Shown here: positions 44,121-55,530 of the stretch, one piece after another | How positions within the stretch are numbered: the first letter of the stretch is position 1 | Layout of the letters: each line of letters starts with the position of its first letter | Assembly: GCA_950295325.1 (NCBI GenBank) | Contig: OX485809.1 | Coordinates: forward strand, 20,784,144 to 20,848,143 | DNA from: Polytrichum commune | Lineage: Eukaryota > Streptophyta > Polytrichopsida > Polytrichales > Polytrichaceae | Length of the DNA: 64,000 nucleotides | Direction of reading: 5' to 3' | Notes under the pieces: generated by a model | The model's input: the letters and a program-made list of their open reading frames with translations, nothing else | What the model was told of the DNA's origin: nothing | The model's database searches: none | Made by a program: the position numbers and the translations under genes

Positions 44121-44789
44121 CACCTTAATAAGGAAGAGCAACATCTACGATTTCCCAAGGATGGAACATTGCAAGCCTTGTTACATATGCACGTAAGAGA
44201 TTTACAGTTTGGCTTCTGACTCATAAACAAGCTTTCTTTCATTTTTCGTAGATTGAATCATCTCATACGAGCGTACGTCTCATACATTCAACATAAGAAA
44301 ACCTGACCCACTCTAGGTTTCTGGCCAATTCATCTCCAATTAGTTTCAAAAACATTGGATTAGCCAAATCTTGATACCCATAAATCTCATTGGGAAATCT
44401 CAGTTATGCATTCTGTATCCTATGCCATTGAGCACACTGTATGCTGTTTGCTTAGCAGGATATCATGTGTTTGCAAAATCAATTTGTGGAAGATCAAAGG
44501 GATCTTATTGTGACAAAATACATAAATAAATATTCCATATATCAAATAAATATTTCCACTGAATTGCTTGCATTCACTGAGTACTGTTCTTATAGTGTTG
44601 CTTATCTAATTTTAAAATCAAAATTGACCCAGGATGACCCAGAACATTAATTCATATGCACAGGCGCCACAGCCAAGACAACATGGGCCCAAATTAGTAT
44701 AAGGTAGACATGTAAATTGAACATAGCAATAATTTGGCCACCTGCAATTGAATGTGGTTAGGTGTAAATCTAAGAATGGCCACCAAAAT
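44121..44789. other. Intergenic with an R2 fragment
   Basis: An R2 phrase at about 44255-44340 (GAGCGTACGTCTCATACATT, AACCTGACCCACTCTAGGTT). Otherwise no gene. Confidence 0.45.
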
Positions 44790-45075
44790 GGATATGTGAT
44801 TAAAAGAGATTGGACTACATGCTCAAAATGCTTAACATTCTTGGCTCTATAGTCAACATGATTGGGGGACCTACATGACCACTTAATGAGCACAAGAATC
44901 TTCACTTCAACAATCAATAAGATATGGCTTTGATAAGCTTTGAAAATCATGAGGCAAATGGGTACATGCATGATATGGATTTGCTAATCATCACACTATT
45001 TGTGTGTATCATATCCTACAAGAAGTGGGTGCAGAGAGAAAGTATCCGACTAACACACTTCTACCTTAATACATG
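44790..45075 (-). repeat. R1 dispersed repeat, reverse copy
   Basis: Its reverse complement runs CTGCACCCACTTCTTGTAGG, GATGATTAGCAAATCCATAT, TTGAAGTGAAGATTCTTGTG, TTGACTATAGAGCCAAGAAT and ATGTAGTCCAATCTCTTTTA. Complete in the middle segment. Confidence 0.75.
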
Positions 45076-46403
45076 TTCAGAATCAAGATATTACTTGCAC
45101 CAGCATCTAAGGGAGCTTTAAGATATAGAGAAGTTACTATGAGAGACTACCTGACGCCCACAACAAAATAGCTTTGCTCATCAAAGTGCAGTCTGAAGCA
45201 TACCATATTATACAGAAGTGAATGATCATACTTACAAGCTTGAAGGTAGTAAATGGAGATCATAAGACAGTTTAGAATTGGTCCAATCAAGCATTTCGCA
45301 GTTGTAGTGACAGTATCTGTAGTTAATAGTTGGTGTTTATAAGATTGTTACCTTGTCTTTTCATCGATTTTCACTCTGCCAAGCCAACCATGTGATATAG
45401 CTCAGAGTAGCCTTGCATATATCTGTCCCCCAACATAACTCAAGATAACCTGCTGTAGCTCAGTATTTGGTAATGCAAGTAGAAACTAAGGCCACAATCA
45501 AGATATCCTGTTTGAAGTTTCATGGGTGCAGTGTATACAAGATATTACTGATGCTTAATGTGTAGATATTCAAAAGGTACAACTTAAATTCAGCTCCAAA
45601 GGCCTTAGAAAGTTGTTAATTGCTCGTCATGCTGCCATCTTATCCATTGGTAGCTGCTCTGCTTCTACCACACATGATCTTCACATCATATGAGAACATC
45701 AATGAACAAAAGATGTTCAATGTTCTTATGTATGGAAGGATAATCCATCTACATTTGAAATAAGTACACATATTCCAATTTTAAATACCCCATGGTGACT
45801 TGGAGCAGATAAGTGGTATTTCAATTTCCTGAGGATTATGTAATGCAACCCCTCCAGCAATTAACTCAATAAAATTGCCACAGTTAGTAAGTTGGAGTCA
45901 CTCAAGCAAGATGTCACACTAGATTAAATTAGCAAAGTAATGTGATGGGGAAATTCAGTCTAGCAAGCAGAGGGCCTAATAACAGGCACCCATTTCTTCA
46001 AACCAGTAGAATCTGGTATTCCACCTCTCTCATTGACTGATGATGAAGAAGCAAACATAGTACAAGATTTTGTTTTACGGGGAACAGATTTCCATATGCA
46101 ACAACCTCTACTTGTAGCTCAAATTAGAGGTTGACACCTTAGCCTTGAATTAAACTCAGTAATAAGTATAGATCTTAAAGAAAAAAACAATGCATCTAAA
46201 GGCACCTCTGTAGAAGCACTGTGGCTTAAAATTTGTTGTTACACCAGTTCAAAATACTTCGTATGGACTATGTTCCTGCAGTTGTATTCTCAAACCCAGC
46301 CACAAAAATGCCAAATTATTCAAGAGGTGGCGAATGACCTTAGATGACCTATAATGTGATCATTTGATAGATTCTCCCACTTCACCACCACCTCAAGGCC
46401 CTA
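45076..46403. other. Intergenic; 3' flank of the MSC-domain gene
   Basis: No coding exon with motif support. The 3' UTR of the minus-strand gene should start just below 46404. Confidence 0.45.
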
Positions 46404-49400
46404 CTACCGCTTCGTGCCCTTATTTGGAGTCCGCACCGCTCCTTCTACTGTTGCATTATGCAAAAATACAGAGTCAGTCGAGCCAATGGGTGCAAGCAAT
46501 AAGACAACTTGTCAGTCTGATAAAAATCATCGTGTGAAGATGTTCTTGTTTATTCCTTGGCCATAGTTCAGTCAATCAGAAATTAACTCTAGTAGGAAAC
46601 AATTACCTTGCCACTCCCACACGATACGAGATTCTCCATTTACTACCTTTGGGTACTGGTCAATTCGTGAATCTCCTTGAACCAATCCCTCCACCTGAAA
46701 CACATTCAATGTAAATACTGATTTTATCTTTCCCAAAAGGTGAAAATGATTTTCTAGAGATATATGAACACAATAGAGACTTGTCACCACATATCTGGTT
46801 CACCTCTTTCCAAAGTGTTGTTGACTTGCGCTCGCTTGGAAGAAGGAGGTGATCTCTCAAGCGAGAGGCCACTGCCCACTTTACTTCTTCATTACCATCC
46901 AATGCCTTCTCCGCCAACACCTCACAGACCTGCATTGCAATAGATAGGATCTGTGAACCTCTGCTTGGGCTAGTTTACAGAAGATCTGGAGCCCAAGGAG
47001 TACCCACTCACTACCATAGAAGGCCCATCAAAGATTTTTTTTGAAAGATGCGCAATTAGTCAAGAATGAGGGAAGATTGGATCACTTCGGGAAAACAATT
47101 GAAAAACCCACCTTAGCTAGAGATATCATTTGAACATTATATTTATCCTGTAACACAATGGGACTTTTCAGCAGGAGTCGGTCCCCTATCTAGTCCACTG
47201 GTTATTTTCCAGACAAATCAATATTTGCTTTCACTTATGGTGCATGCTCAGAGGTGGTGTTTAAATTTGAATGAGAAGCAACCTATTTCAGTAAATTGAG
47301 AGCCAGACTCATTCAGCACCTCTTGGCATGCCAAAATGAGTTAGACCCTCAATGAACCAATATAGAATGTTCTTTGTTCAAACCTCCACACTACCTCCAC
47401 GCATGCACCAAAAACTTACCGTTGACCAAACATAGGTGTTGTATGCAAAAATCCAACTCCCAACCAAAATTCATGTCAAGTTAAGAGGATAATTCTACTA
47501 AAGCTCTCACTTGTTTACATAGGTCTATTGCAACTATCATTTGGCTAAACTCAACTTCTGAACAACGTGTAAATTCAGGTTAGACCAATTACCTCCAAAT
47601 AGAGTTCCTCTGCTCGAGCCAAGAGCCTTTTATGCTGCAGGCTTCTCAGCGTGTACAATACCAGGCAAAATACCTATTACCAGATCTTGTGTCAGCCAAT
47701 ACGCAAACGGAGATGCATTTCAACAAGGTAGCATTACTTAAACTTTCCAGGCACTTGCTACAAGATATTAATGATTTTCATAAAATTAAATGCAAAGCAT
47801 TCAGCCAAGTAACTGAAATTTACTGACAGTGCATTTTCAAACTTAATGGGACACAACTTTTGCAAGAGGTGGAAAAAGAATGAACATACAATGAAAACAG
47901 TCACGATAACGCCGTACATGTTAGCTCTTATTCCTTGACGAATCCAACAGCGGAGAGGACGATAGGTCTTTGCCACGTCAGTGGGACACTGAAATTCTCT
48001 CATCCTGAACACATCCAACAGCTTTCCCCACTTAGCATGCGATGATAAATGCCCATTGACCTCTTATGTGCAGGTAGATTCAAGTCACGTCCAAGCTCTA
48101 TGTAGAAATTTCTTCATTTAAATAGAAGGACATTCTGTGATGATATATCATACACATTGACTGCAGATGAATATGAGGGCAGAATGGTTCAAACCCAAAG
48201 TCATCTATGCGGATGTTGAGTTTATCCCGCACAAGATGCAGTGTCTTCCCATGCACCAACCACACGTTCTCAGAAACCAGGCCCATGCTTGTTTCTATAG
48301 AAGTTTCCCAAAGCTCATCTTCGGGTACCTGTGTCCAGAAGTAACATAAGTGCAACAATAGCAACAGCAACTCAAATGTGAATGGACCCATAGGACATTT
48401 GTTATTACTCTTACAAACCCCTACCAGCCATTTCTTGGACTATAGCAAGCAGCTGTTCAACCTCACCACCAATTGCAACAGTGACTTGTGAGGCCTAAAT
48501 ATTGGGACCAAACTTCCTCTGCTATAACAGAAGGGCAATCTCACACTCAACTTCAAACTACTGTTCAATTGTAGAAGGCCAAGTTTGTACCCATGTGATT
48601 TCTCTACCAGCACAAAGGGCTTCGCCTGCCATCCTGCACACTTTGTTCTGTACAAAATTTCCCTGCACAGAAGCAAACAAGCAATTCATTTTCACTCTGT
48701 GCCCAAACAGATTTATGCAGCAGCCATTTTAGTAAGATAACACTAAAAACGCATGAAAATGATTGACCAATGGTGGTATGGCAGTGTACCAGCTTTTGGG
48801 CAATTCGATCGATCTCTTTATCAGGGACACATGAATAGCGTTGTTGTCGAAAGCCTGGTAAACATCGTAGTCTACCTTCTGAACAATATCCATTGCTTGG
48901 GCAAGGTCTGCAGTCATCTGCAAAAGGACACCTTGGAGTAGGAAAAAAATAAAGAGTGATTCCCAAAACAGAAGGGAAAAGAAATATGGACAGATGTAGC
49001 AAAATCTCCAATCTTCCCAGCCAAGATGACATACATGAAGCTACATAAAGTGAACCTCAAGTAAGAGACCTAATTCAAGATAATAAACTTGTAAAAATTG
49101 GTTCAACCAAAGCCCTAAACGGATTGTTTGCCCTAGTCAAATTGCTCATTTGAAGTCACCCTCGTAGGGAAAAGGACTTTCATGATATACCATACAAGTT
49201 GATCACAATATGTGCTAACCTCCCAGGAAAACCTTAATTAACTGTCGCAACTTATTCTCCTTTGGAGCGAACTCCAGCCCCAAACAAACTTTGCATACTA
49301 CTAGACACAGGTAATTAATCCACGATTCTTCCTCAAAAATGTAAACCTACAGCAGGAGCATTAAGTCCACATAGACATAAGGTGAATAAAGTAAAAATGA

Positions 49401-50576
49401 TTGTAGCCCTATACGCAAACTTTTTGCATCCAAAGTTGAACATGGCGAGGAAATAAAATTATTCTTCTGTGGTAGCTTGTAACCCAACACCAGACTCTAT
49501 CAAGTCATTTGATCCAAACCCAATGTTATTGCTATGCTCTCCGCACTGTGCAGTCTACCCATTGCAAAAAGGATAATGCAGTGACTGCTGGCCATGAATG
49601 AGAGCCACACACAGCTGGAGAATATTTTATTGAAGGTGTAATCTAAACGTAGGCCCCCTTTACACTAGAGCTCGAGTTGAGCTCAACCTTGCAATTATCA
49701 GGAGTTTCGTACTTGGAGATGACAAGCTTTCATCCAAATCTCAAACTATTGGGAGATTGACCAATCTTCAAGCTCTCATGAGTAAGATATCAAGGGGAGA
49801 ATGATACTAAACAAAGTAGCATACATGACAAGCCAAAGAACGCTCGAAAGCCCATTGGCTTGGAGCCCACAAAACGAGAGCTGGAGCTCTCGACATTCCT
49901 AAACTTGGGATTTTCAACCGTGAGCTTGTCAAGGTGCCATCAAAGAGTTGTAAGCCAGTAAAAAGTTCAAGCTCTCAAGTTGAAAACTCAAATGTAAAGC
50001 ATGCATAAGAGGCTCCCAGCCAATGAGAAGGCTCCTTTCTTTGAGCTCTCAAACTCTCTTGTGTATAGAGGGCCCTAGTAGCAGCTAAATTGGGACTTAT
50101 CACTCCCTTCCCTTGCCCTCTGAAGCTTTAGAATTGAACATCCCATATGGACAACATACATGCAGTCACTTCATCCTTAACCCTAAAACTGGACAGCTCC
50201 AACTGAGAGCAGTTGTAATTGAATGTTCAGGATGCCAATTGACAAGAGAAACAAACAAAACTATCAAGAAGAGAGGTGGGAGTGTAGGAGATCATTGCAT
50301 ACCTTGCATGGGCTCTTGTTGCTCATTGCAAAACGGTTTCCGAGCCTCCTTCAGCCATCCAATTGAGGCAACAGTGGCACAATAAACAACTGCGGCAGTA
50401 ACTAGGACTGCCAAAAGCTGACGAAGCTGTTCTTTCCAAGTCAAGGGAACTTCCGATCTTGAAGACGTCCCATGAGGTTTCTTGTGATGCTTCCGTCGTG
50501 TCTTGCTGCTGGGAGGAGTAGGTACTGCATCGAATTCAAACTCCACCTTGGAGAGAGGCGACTGAGGGAGTGGCAT
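46404..50576 (-). CDS. Man1/Src1 C-terminal (MSC) domain membrane protein
   Basis: Nine exons on the minus strand: 50576-50303, 48917-48790, 48662-48591, 48328-48156, 48004-47890, 47673-47593, 46929-46804, 46694-46607 and 46447-46404. All introns are GT-AG and all phases agree, giving 366 residues. The ATG at 50576 is preceded by an in-frame TAA two codons upstream. Layout: a basic N-terminal stretch KTRRKHHKKPH (25-35), membrane segment about 54-74, a cysteine-rich loop (DDCRPCPSNGYC, RLRCLPGFRQQRYSC, VCRMAGEALCAG) to about 235, and a second membrane segment about 245-263. A winged-helix-like tail about 264-352 contains TTLWKEVEGLVQGDSRI, YPKVVNGES and WEW. This is the architecture of the C-terminal half of animal MAN1 and yeast Src1/Heh1, which sit in the inner nuclear membrane and contact chromatin. 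No LEM domain is present. Start of exon 6 was chosen because it completes the second membrane helix. Location and chromatin role are inferred from the family. Confidence 0.88.
49653..50075. mobile_element. PIF/Harbinger-type MITE, family H4, copy 1 (intronic)
   Basis: About 423 bp within intron 1 of the MSC gene. The left end is GCCCCCTTTACACTAGAGCT and the right end reverse-complemented is GGGCCCTCTATACACAAGAG. TAG is found at both flanks (49650-49652 and 50076-50078). The interior is packed with GAGCTC, AAGCTC and ACAAGCTT motifs. Non-coding. Related to copy 2 upstream of the same gene. Confidence 0.7.
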
Positions 50577-50753
50577 GGCTTATTTAACTCCGCATTCACC
50601 ACTAACATCTCTTCACTTTTCAAGCCTCTCCAACATCTCTTTCCCTCTCTCTCTCTCTTCCTCAGGATCAAGAGTGCTTCCGTCGAGACATCGCCAATAC
50701 AACAGTGCTTCTATTTGCCAGGTCGATACCTGCATATAGTTACAATAGACTTA
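50577..50753 (-). promoter_or_regulatory. Probable 5' UTR/proximal promoter of MSC gene
   Basis: Only about 177 bp separate the start codon from the H4 MITE. The interval contains a (CT)n tract on the plus strand at about 50640-50662 (GA-rich on the sense strand). A TATA box was not identified. The assignment is positional. Confidence 0.35.
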
Positions 50754-51236
50754 GGGCCCTTTTACACCAGAGCTCAAACTTGCAGATTTCGGGAGTTTGA
50801 TACTTGGAGTTGACAAGCTTTCTACCAAAGCTTGAATGAGTGCTTGACCAATCTTCAAGCTCTTGATAATTTGAGCAAGTGTAAAGTGGCCATGCTCAAA
50901 GTGAGATATCAAGGGGATTACTAAACAAAGTAGTATTCGAGACAAGCTAAAGAGGCACTCATGACAAGCCAAATTATGCTTGGAAGCCCATTGGCTTGGT
51001 AGCTTGGAATTTCGATCAAGAGCTTGTCAAAATTGACTGAGAGCTTGTCATAATCAATCCACATGGGATCCATCAAGGAGCCATCTCAACATAGTAAACC
51101 TGTAGAAAGTTTAAACTCTCAAGTTGAGAGCCCATGTGCAAAGTGGATTCGAGTAAATAAGCGTGCATAAGAGTCTCCCCCAATGAGAAAGCTCCTTTCT
51201 TCGAGCTCTCAACTCAAGCTCTAGTGTAAGGGGGGT
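50754..51236. mobile_element. PIF/Harbinger-type MITE, family H4, copy 2
   Basis: 483 bp with perfect TTA duplication (50751-50753 and 51237-51239). The left end is GGGCCCTTTTACACCAGAGC and the right end reverse-complemented is ACCCCCCTTACACTAGAGCT. It aligns to copy 1 in the MSC gene intron, including TTGGAGTTGACAAGCTTTC and CAAGCCAAA. Its closeness to the MSC gene start means it may contribute promoter or 5' UTR sequence. Confidence 0.82.
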
Positions 51237-51339
51237 TTAAGCTTCGTTGACAAGGCTCTAACTGGGCTTGATTTTAAAAAATTGTCAATTTCTCGGTAAG
51301 CCTTGCAATTGGAGGCAATGAATCCCTAAATTGTAGAAC

Positions 51340-51606
51340 CTATGTCCAATCTCTATTGGCAAGTGCAAGAACCCCAACCTCTTCTGTTCCTTCAAGAGTA
51401 AGGAACAATTTGATTTGAATTGCAGCACACGATCCAGTTAGCATGCCAGTAAGTTTCTGATTGTGAAAAAACGAAGACCACATCGGCGGGTGGCTTGGCG
51501 CAGTCTCGTACCTTAAACCCTCAGTGTAATAAGTAGTGCAGTACACTCCAAACTTGAGAGCCACGGCAGCAAAATGTTGTTGCTTCTGAATCATCTGCGT
51601 AACCAT
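51340..51606 (-). CDS. Hypothetical ORF, possible exon (88 aa)
   Basis: An ATG-initiated frame on the minus strand with fairly protein-like composition (QKQQHFAAVALKFGVYC). It is not recognised. It lies about 0.7 kb downstream of a strong splice-donor-like sequence (ATTG|GTAAGT, minus, at about 52277) and contains its own donor-like AAG|GTACGAG. It could therefore be an exon of a minus-strand transcript starting near the ACGT motif cluster at 52.53 kb. No family motif was seen, and it may be non-coding. Confidence 0.25.
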   Translation of the reverse strand: MVTQMIQKQQHFAAVALKFGVYCTTYYTEGLRYETAPSHPPMWSSFFHNQKLTGMLTGSCAAIQIKLFLTLEGTEEVGVLALANRDWT

Positions 51607-51654
51607 TGTAACAGAAAAGGGTTGACAACAAACATGATGCTTGCCGTCACACCG

Positions 51655-52165
51655 AAGACATGAAATGCATTCTGGATTGATTTTAGGGCTACCGAAATCA
51701 TGTCAACATATGACTAAGTCCATCCTCACCAACATTCAGGTTTCGCCAAGTCTAAGGTCCACCGGTCCAGTTTAGGTAGAAGTAGCACATGTGGATTTAT
51801 GAAGAGGTCAATCCCCAAGTGTCAATATCCATGCCTACTACGATCATCACATTCACCTTGAACTTCATCATCTCCGGCACCACCTACAGGTCAAATAGCT
51901 TACCCTAACCGAGATATGAAAAGCATTCTGGATTGGTTTTAGAGCTACAATCATGTCAACACATGACTAAGTCTATCATCACATTTAGGCTTCGCCAAGT
52001 CCAAAGGTCCACGAGTCCAAAGGTCCACGAGTCCATATTACATGTGGATTTGTGAGGAGCGCAATCCCCAAGTGTCAATATCTCTGCCTACTACGCTCAT
52101 CACATTCGCCTTGAATTTTCATCATCTCCGGCACTAGCTACAGGTCAAACAGCTTGCCCTAACAG
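51655..52165. repeat. Tandem duplication, two copies of about 255 bp
   Basis: Two adjacent copies each contain GCATTCTGGATTG, ATCATGTCAACA, TGACTAAGTC, TTTCGCCAAGTC or CTTCGCCAAGTC, CAATCCCCAAGTGTCAATAT and TCATCATCTCCGGCAC, then CTACAGGTCAAA. The second copy also has a small internal repeat of GTCCAAAGGTCCACGA. No gene. Confidence 0.85.
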
Positions 52166-52527
52166 AGACTGAAGTCCATCAATATAAGCAGCAACTTGAG
52201 CTGTACATGTGAGTAGAGAAGGAAGAGCATACACGGTGCCAATTTAAAATGGGAGCAGGAAATTTCCTTCACTTACCAATAGCCTGCCAGCTCCACAAGA
52301 CTCCGTTTCTTGTCACATGAATGCACGCAAAAACCAAGAGCCAGCAAAGGCGATTTTCTCGGCAAAGATTACATTAAGTACCCTAACTTAATCAAACGAA
52401 GTTCGGCGAAATTCAGACAATTGCGGGGCATTTGTCCCCCGTGCGATAATTCTTGCAGCTCACTGCCAGGGAGACGCCGAAATTGCTAGCTTACCATAGC
52501 CCTCCGTGTTCAAGGAGCGTAAGTGGC

Positions 52528-52578
52528 TGACACGTCATGTGAATCCATGCCTACGTGGACATTAATGCCACGTGTGGC
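52528..52578. promoter_or_regulatory. Cluster of three ACGT-core (bZIP/ABRE-like) motifs
   Basis: Within 51 bp lie TGACACGTCA (52528-52537), CTACGTGG (52551-52558) and the near-palindrome GCCACGTGTGGC (52567-52578). ACGT-core elements are bound by plant bZIP and bHLH factors, and closely spaced ABRE-type motifs are typical of responsive promoters. They could drive the putative minus-strand unit at 52.5-51.3 kb. No gene starts convincingly on either side, so the role is unproven. Confidence 0.45.
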
Positions 52579-52599
52579 TCCATGTCATACTTAACTAGC

Positions 52600-55062
52600 A
52601 CATATTGAAGTTCATTGTTGGCCACCCCAAACTAAACCTGACCTTAATACCTCAATATCAGATGACAATATAGGTTGGAGAAGGGCCACATTTCCACCCC
52701 AACCTCAATACCTCAATATTAGAGTGGGAGTTCTCAAGTTAGAGTCAGTTAGAGGCACAAGTGTTGCAGCTTGCATCCTTGGTTTTTGTAAGAACATCCT
52801 TATAGAAATTTGTAATCAAACCTGTAAAAATTTGAGATCGAACTTCAAAAACTTCATATTTGTGATGATGAGGCTTGTAGAAACTTATGACCATACTTTG
52901 TGAGAAAACTTGTCATCGAACTCTTGGAGAAACTTGCGATCGAACTTGTAGAAAGTTGACATAAAATTTGCGATGAATGATAATGCGGCTAGGGAAGCTT
53001 CAAGAAAGTTGTAAAATCATGTTTATAGAAACTTGAAATCAAACTTGTGAAATTTACATTGTAGACTTATAAGATCAAACTTGTTAAAAACATAAACAAG
53101 ATTTGGAGATTGAATTTATGACTCTTGGTATTATGATTTTTTCTTGGAATTAGCTGAAAAGCATAACATTTTAGCATTCTAACTTAAAATATTATTAATT
53201 TCATTCACATTGCGTTTGACTCTTACACTTTTACTTCATTTGCAATTATGCACTTGTTCAAATGCTATATTCGCATCATTTTTTTTGTTTTTGTTTATTA
53301 ATGTAATGTTGCAAGGTGAAGCATATGATATATAAATTTTTGTTTAGCTTCCATCACTTCATCACATACAAACTTCTAGCTTTAAAATTTCTCCTACATC
53401 TCTAGTTGGTCCCATATTTTACTTGAATAATCTAATTGATTACATAATTGGTGGTGAATTTTTTTCATGATATAATTTAGCTATTGCAATTGTACATAAT
53501 AAAATCAATCAAGATATATAGTTCTTGAGTTTTGCAATTAGATAAAATATCATAATCTAATTAAATTTATAATTTATTGAAATATACAATTGATATAATC
53601 ATTAAAATTTTATGCCATTTTTAATTTATTTTTATTTTGTGTATCATATAATTAGTTTAAATATTATATATAAATTATGTATTAAATGATGTAAGAAACT
53701 AAAATTACTCTATCTCGCTAAGTAAAAAACCAGATTAATTATGAATTTTATGTGTAAGGTTAAGAAGTAGTTAAAGATAAGGTGTGAATAATTAAAAATG
53801 AAGAAGATAAACATTTGAATTTGATAATGCAGGACGTGACGCTTAGGAACATTAAAAAAATTACATAATCAGTTTAATTTCCCACAACTTCATTAGAATT
53901 CTAGACATATCATTATTTCAAATATTCACGATGTTAACCATCAATATATTTGTATGGAATGTCTTCAGTCAATTTTAATCTATATCAATATATTTTAATT
54001 TAATTATTTTAATTCTAATTCTAAAATTAAGATCTAAAAATAAACTTATATACTTTAAAAAATAAAAAACTATGGCATCATATGATGAAAGCATATTTTA
54101 ACGATATAAAAAAATTTACTTAAAGACTTTAAGTTTCAAACATATATTCCCATCAATTAAAAAGACGCACATAAAATTATTTAGCACTTCCGAATTGATT
54201 TTCTCAAACAAACATCAAACCAACGCGTGCCGGTTTGATGCTCTTTTGAAAGTTAAGGTAGCACTACATTTAAATAAAATAATATATTTTGGATCAATTT
54301 AGGTAGTTACTTTCATTATTAAGCACTTATTATAATGGCTTCAATGAAAAACCAACGCCAAAAAGGTAAAAAATATATTCACGTAAACTAGGTTGAAATC
54401 AAAATAAATCTAGGATATAATGAAACAACATTTTTTTATACAAATTAACAAAGTGATTGCACTTTTTTTAAAAAAAACTGGTATTGATCTATGTTGGGTA
54501 ATAGTCTAAATTTGCAATCATTTGTTTTATTAAGTAATTGCACTTTATGTAAGATATAAATTTTTTGTATTTCATCTTTGCTTAGTCTAGTTTTTATTTA
54601 TATTAAAGAGTATTTTTTTTCACTTTATGTACATTTACCTTATATTTGCTTACAAACCCAAAGAATACCTTCCGTAATATTACTACTTAATATTGTATGT
54701 GTGTGTATGTGTGTGTGTGTGTGTGTGTGTACCTTATATAGCATTTGAGATTAAAATTTTAAATAAATAAAAATAAAAACAAAAACTTGAGTATTCGATC
54801 AAAGTCGTGACAATTGACATAACAAATATATTTTTCACAATATAATATTAATACGTTTATTATTTATAAAATATTTTCTCTTTAATATAATAAACTAAGA
54901 GACATTACAAAAACTTATCAATAAAAATACTAGGGTGTGAAAGGACCAAATTATATAAAACTAGTATGTCTCACAACAGTCTAAATCCAACTCATGTTCC
55001 ATATTGGTGGATGAACATTGTCGAGGTCCGGAGGTTGTCCATGCAAGAGGTGGATATATTAA
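52600..55062. other. Intergenic, strongly AT-rich block
   Basis: From about 53.1 to 54.96 kb the sequence is very AT-rich with poly-T and poly-A runs and a (GT)n tract at about 54696-54730. No coding exons or inverted repeats recognised. GC content rises abruptly at about 54.99 kb, just before the Harbinger element. Confidence 0.55.
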
Positions 55063-55530
55063 GGGCCTTGCCACATGGAAGGCAGGGAAAGCTGCCGTCC
55101 TGCCTAGGGAAGGCAAGGCACTAGGCCGTACAGGTGTGCACAAGGAATAGTGAGCTACCACATAGCAGGGGCGAGGCACCTGGTTTGTCGGGGTGCCACG
55201 TCAGCTTGGCCGAACTCCAGCAGGGTAGGGTCAGCAGGGCCGAACTCCAAAACCTTCGAGCTCCAGAACAGGGTGCCGACCTCCAAAAGCTGCCACAGTC
55301 CACTTCGCTCTCCTGCCGCACAACACCACATTCTTGCTTACCTTCAGGGCTCACAATTCACACATAAGCAAGGTCCCAGTCTCTCTGCATGGACGCAGAA
55401 GTGCAGAGGCTCTTGATATGCCTTGTATTCCAGCTCAATTTGTTCACAACCTTGGAGACGTTCTCAAGAAAATCATGAGGGAGTTATTGTTGTTTGGCAT
55501 TGGCAACAACTTTGTTGCTTCACGCTCGCG

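Noticed and set aside
45405-45425. tRNA-like phrase 'ATAGCTCAGAGTAGCC'
   Set aside because: It recalls a tRNA D-arm but there is no matching B-box, anticodon stem or acceptor pairing around it.
47593-47634. Shorter version of MSC gene exon 6 starting at CTGCAG|CATAAA
   Set aside because: It keeps the frame but leaves a second membrane segment of only about 12 residues. The acceptor at 47674 (AATAG|GTATTT) adds VFCLVLYTLRSLQ and completes the helix.
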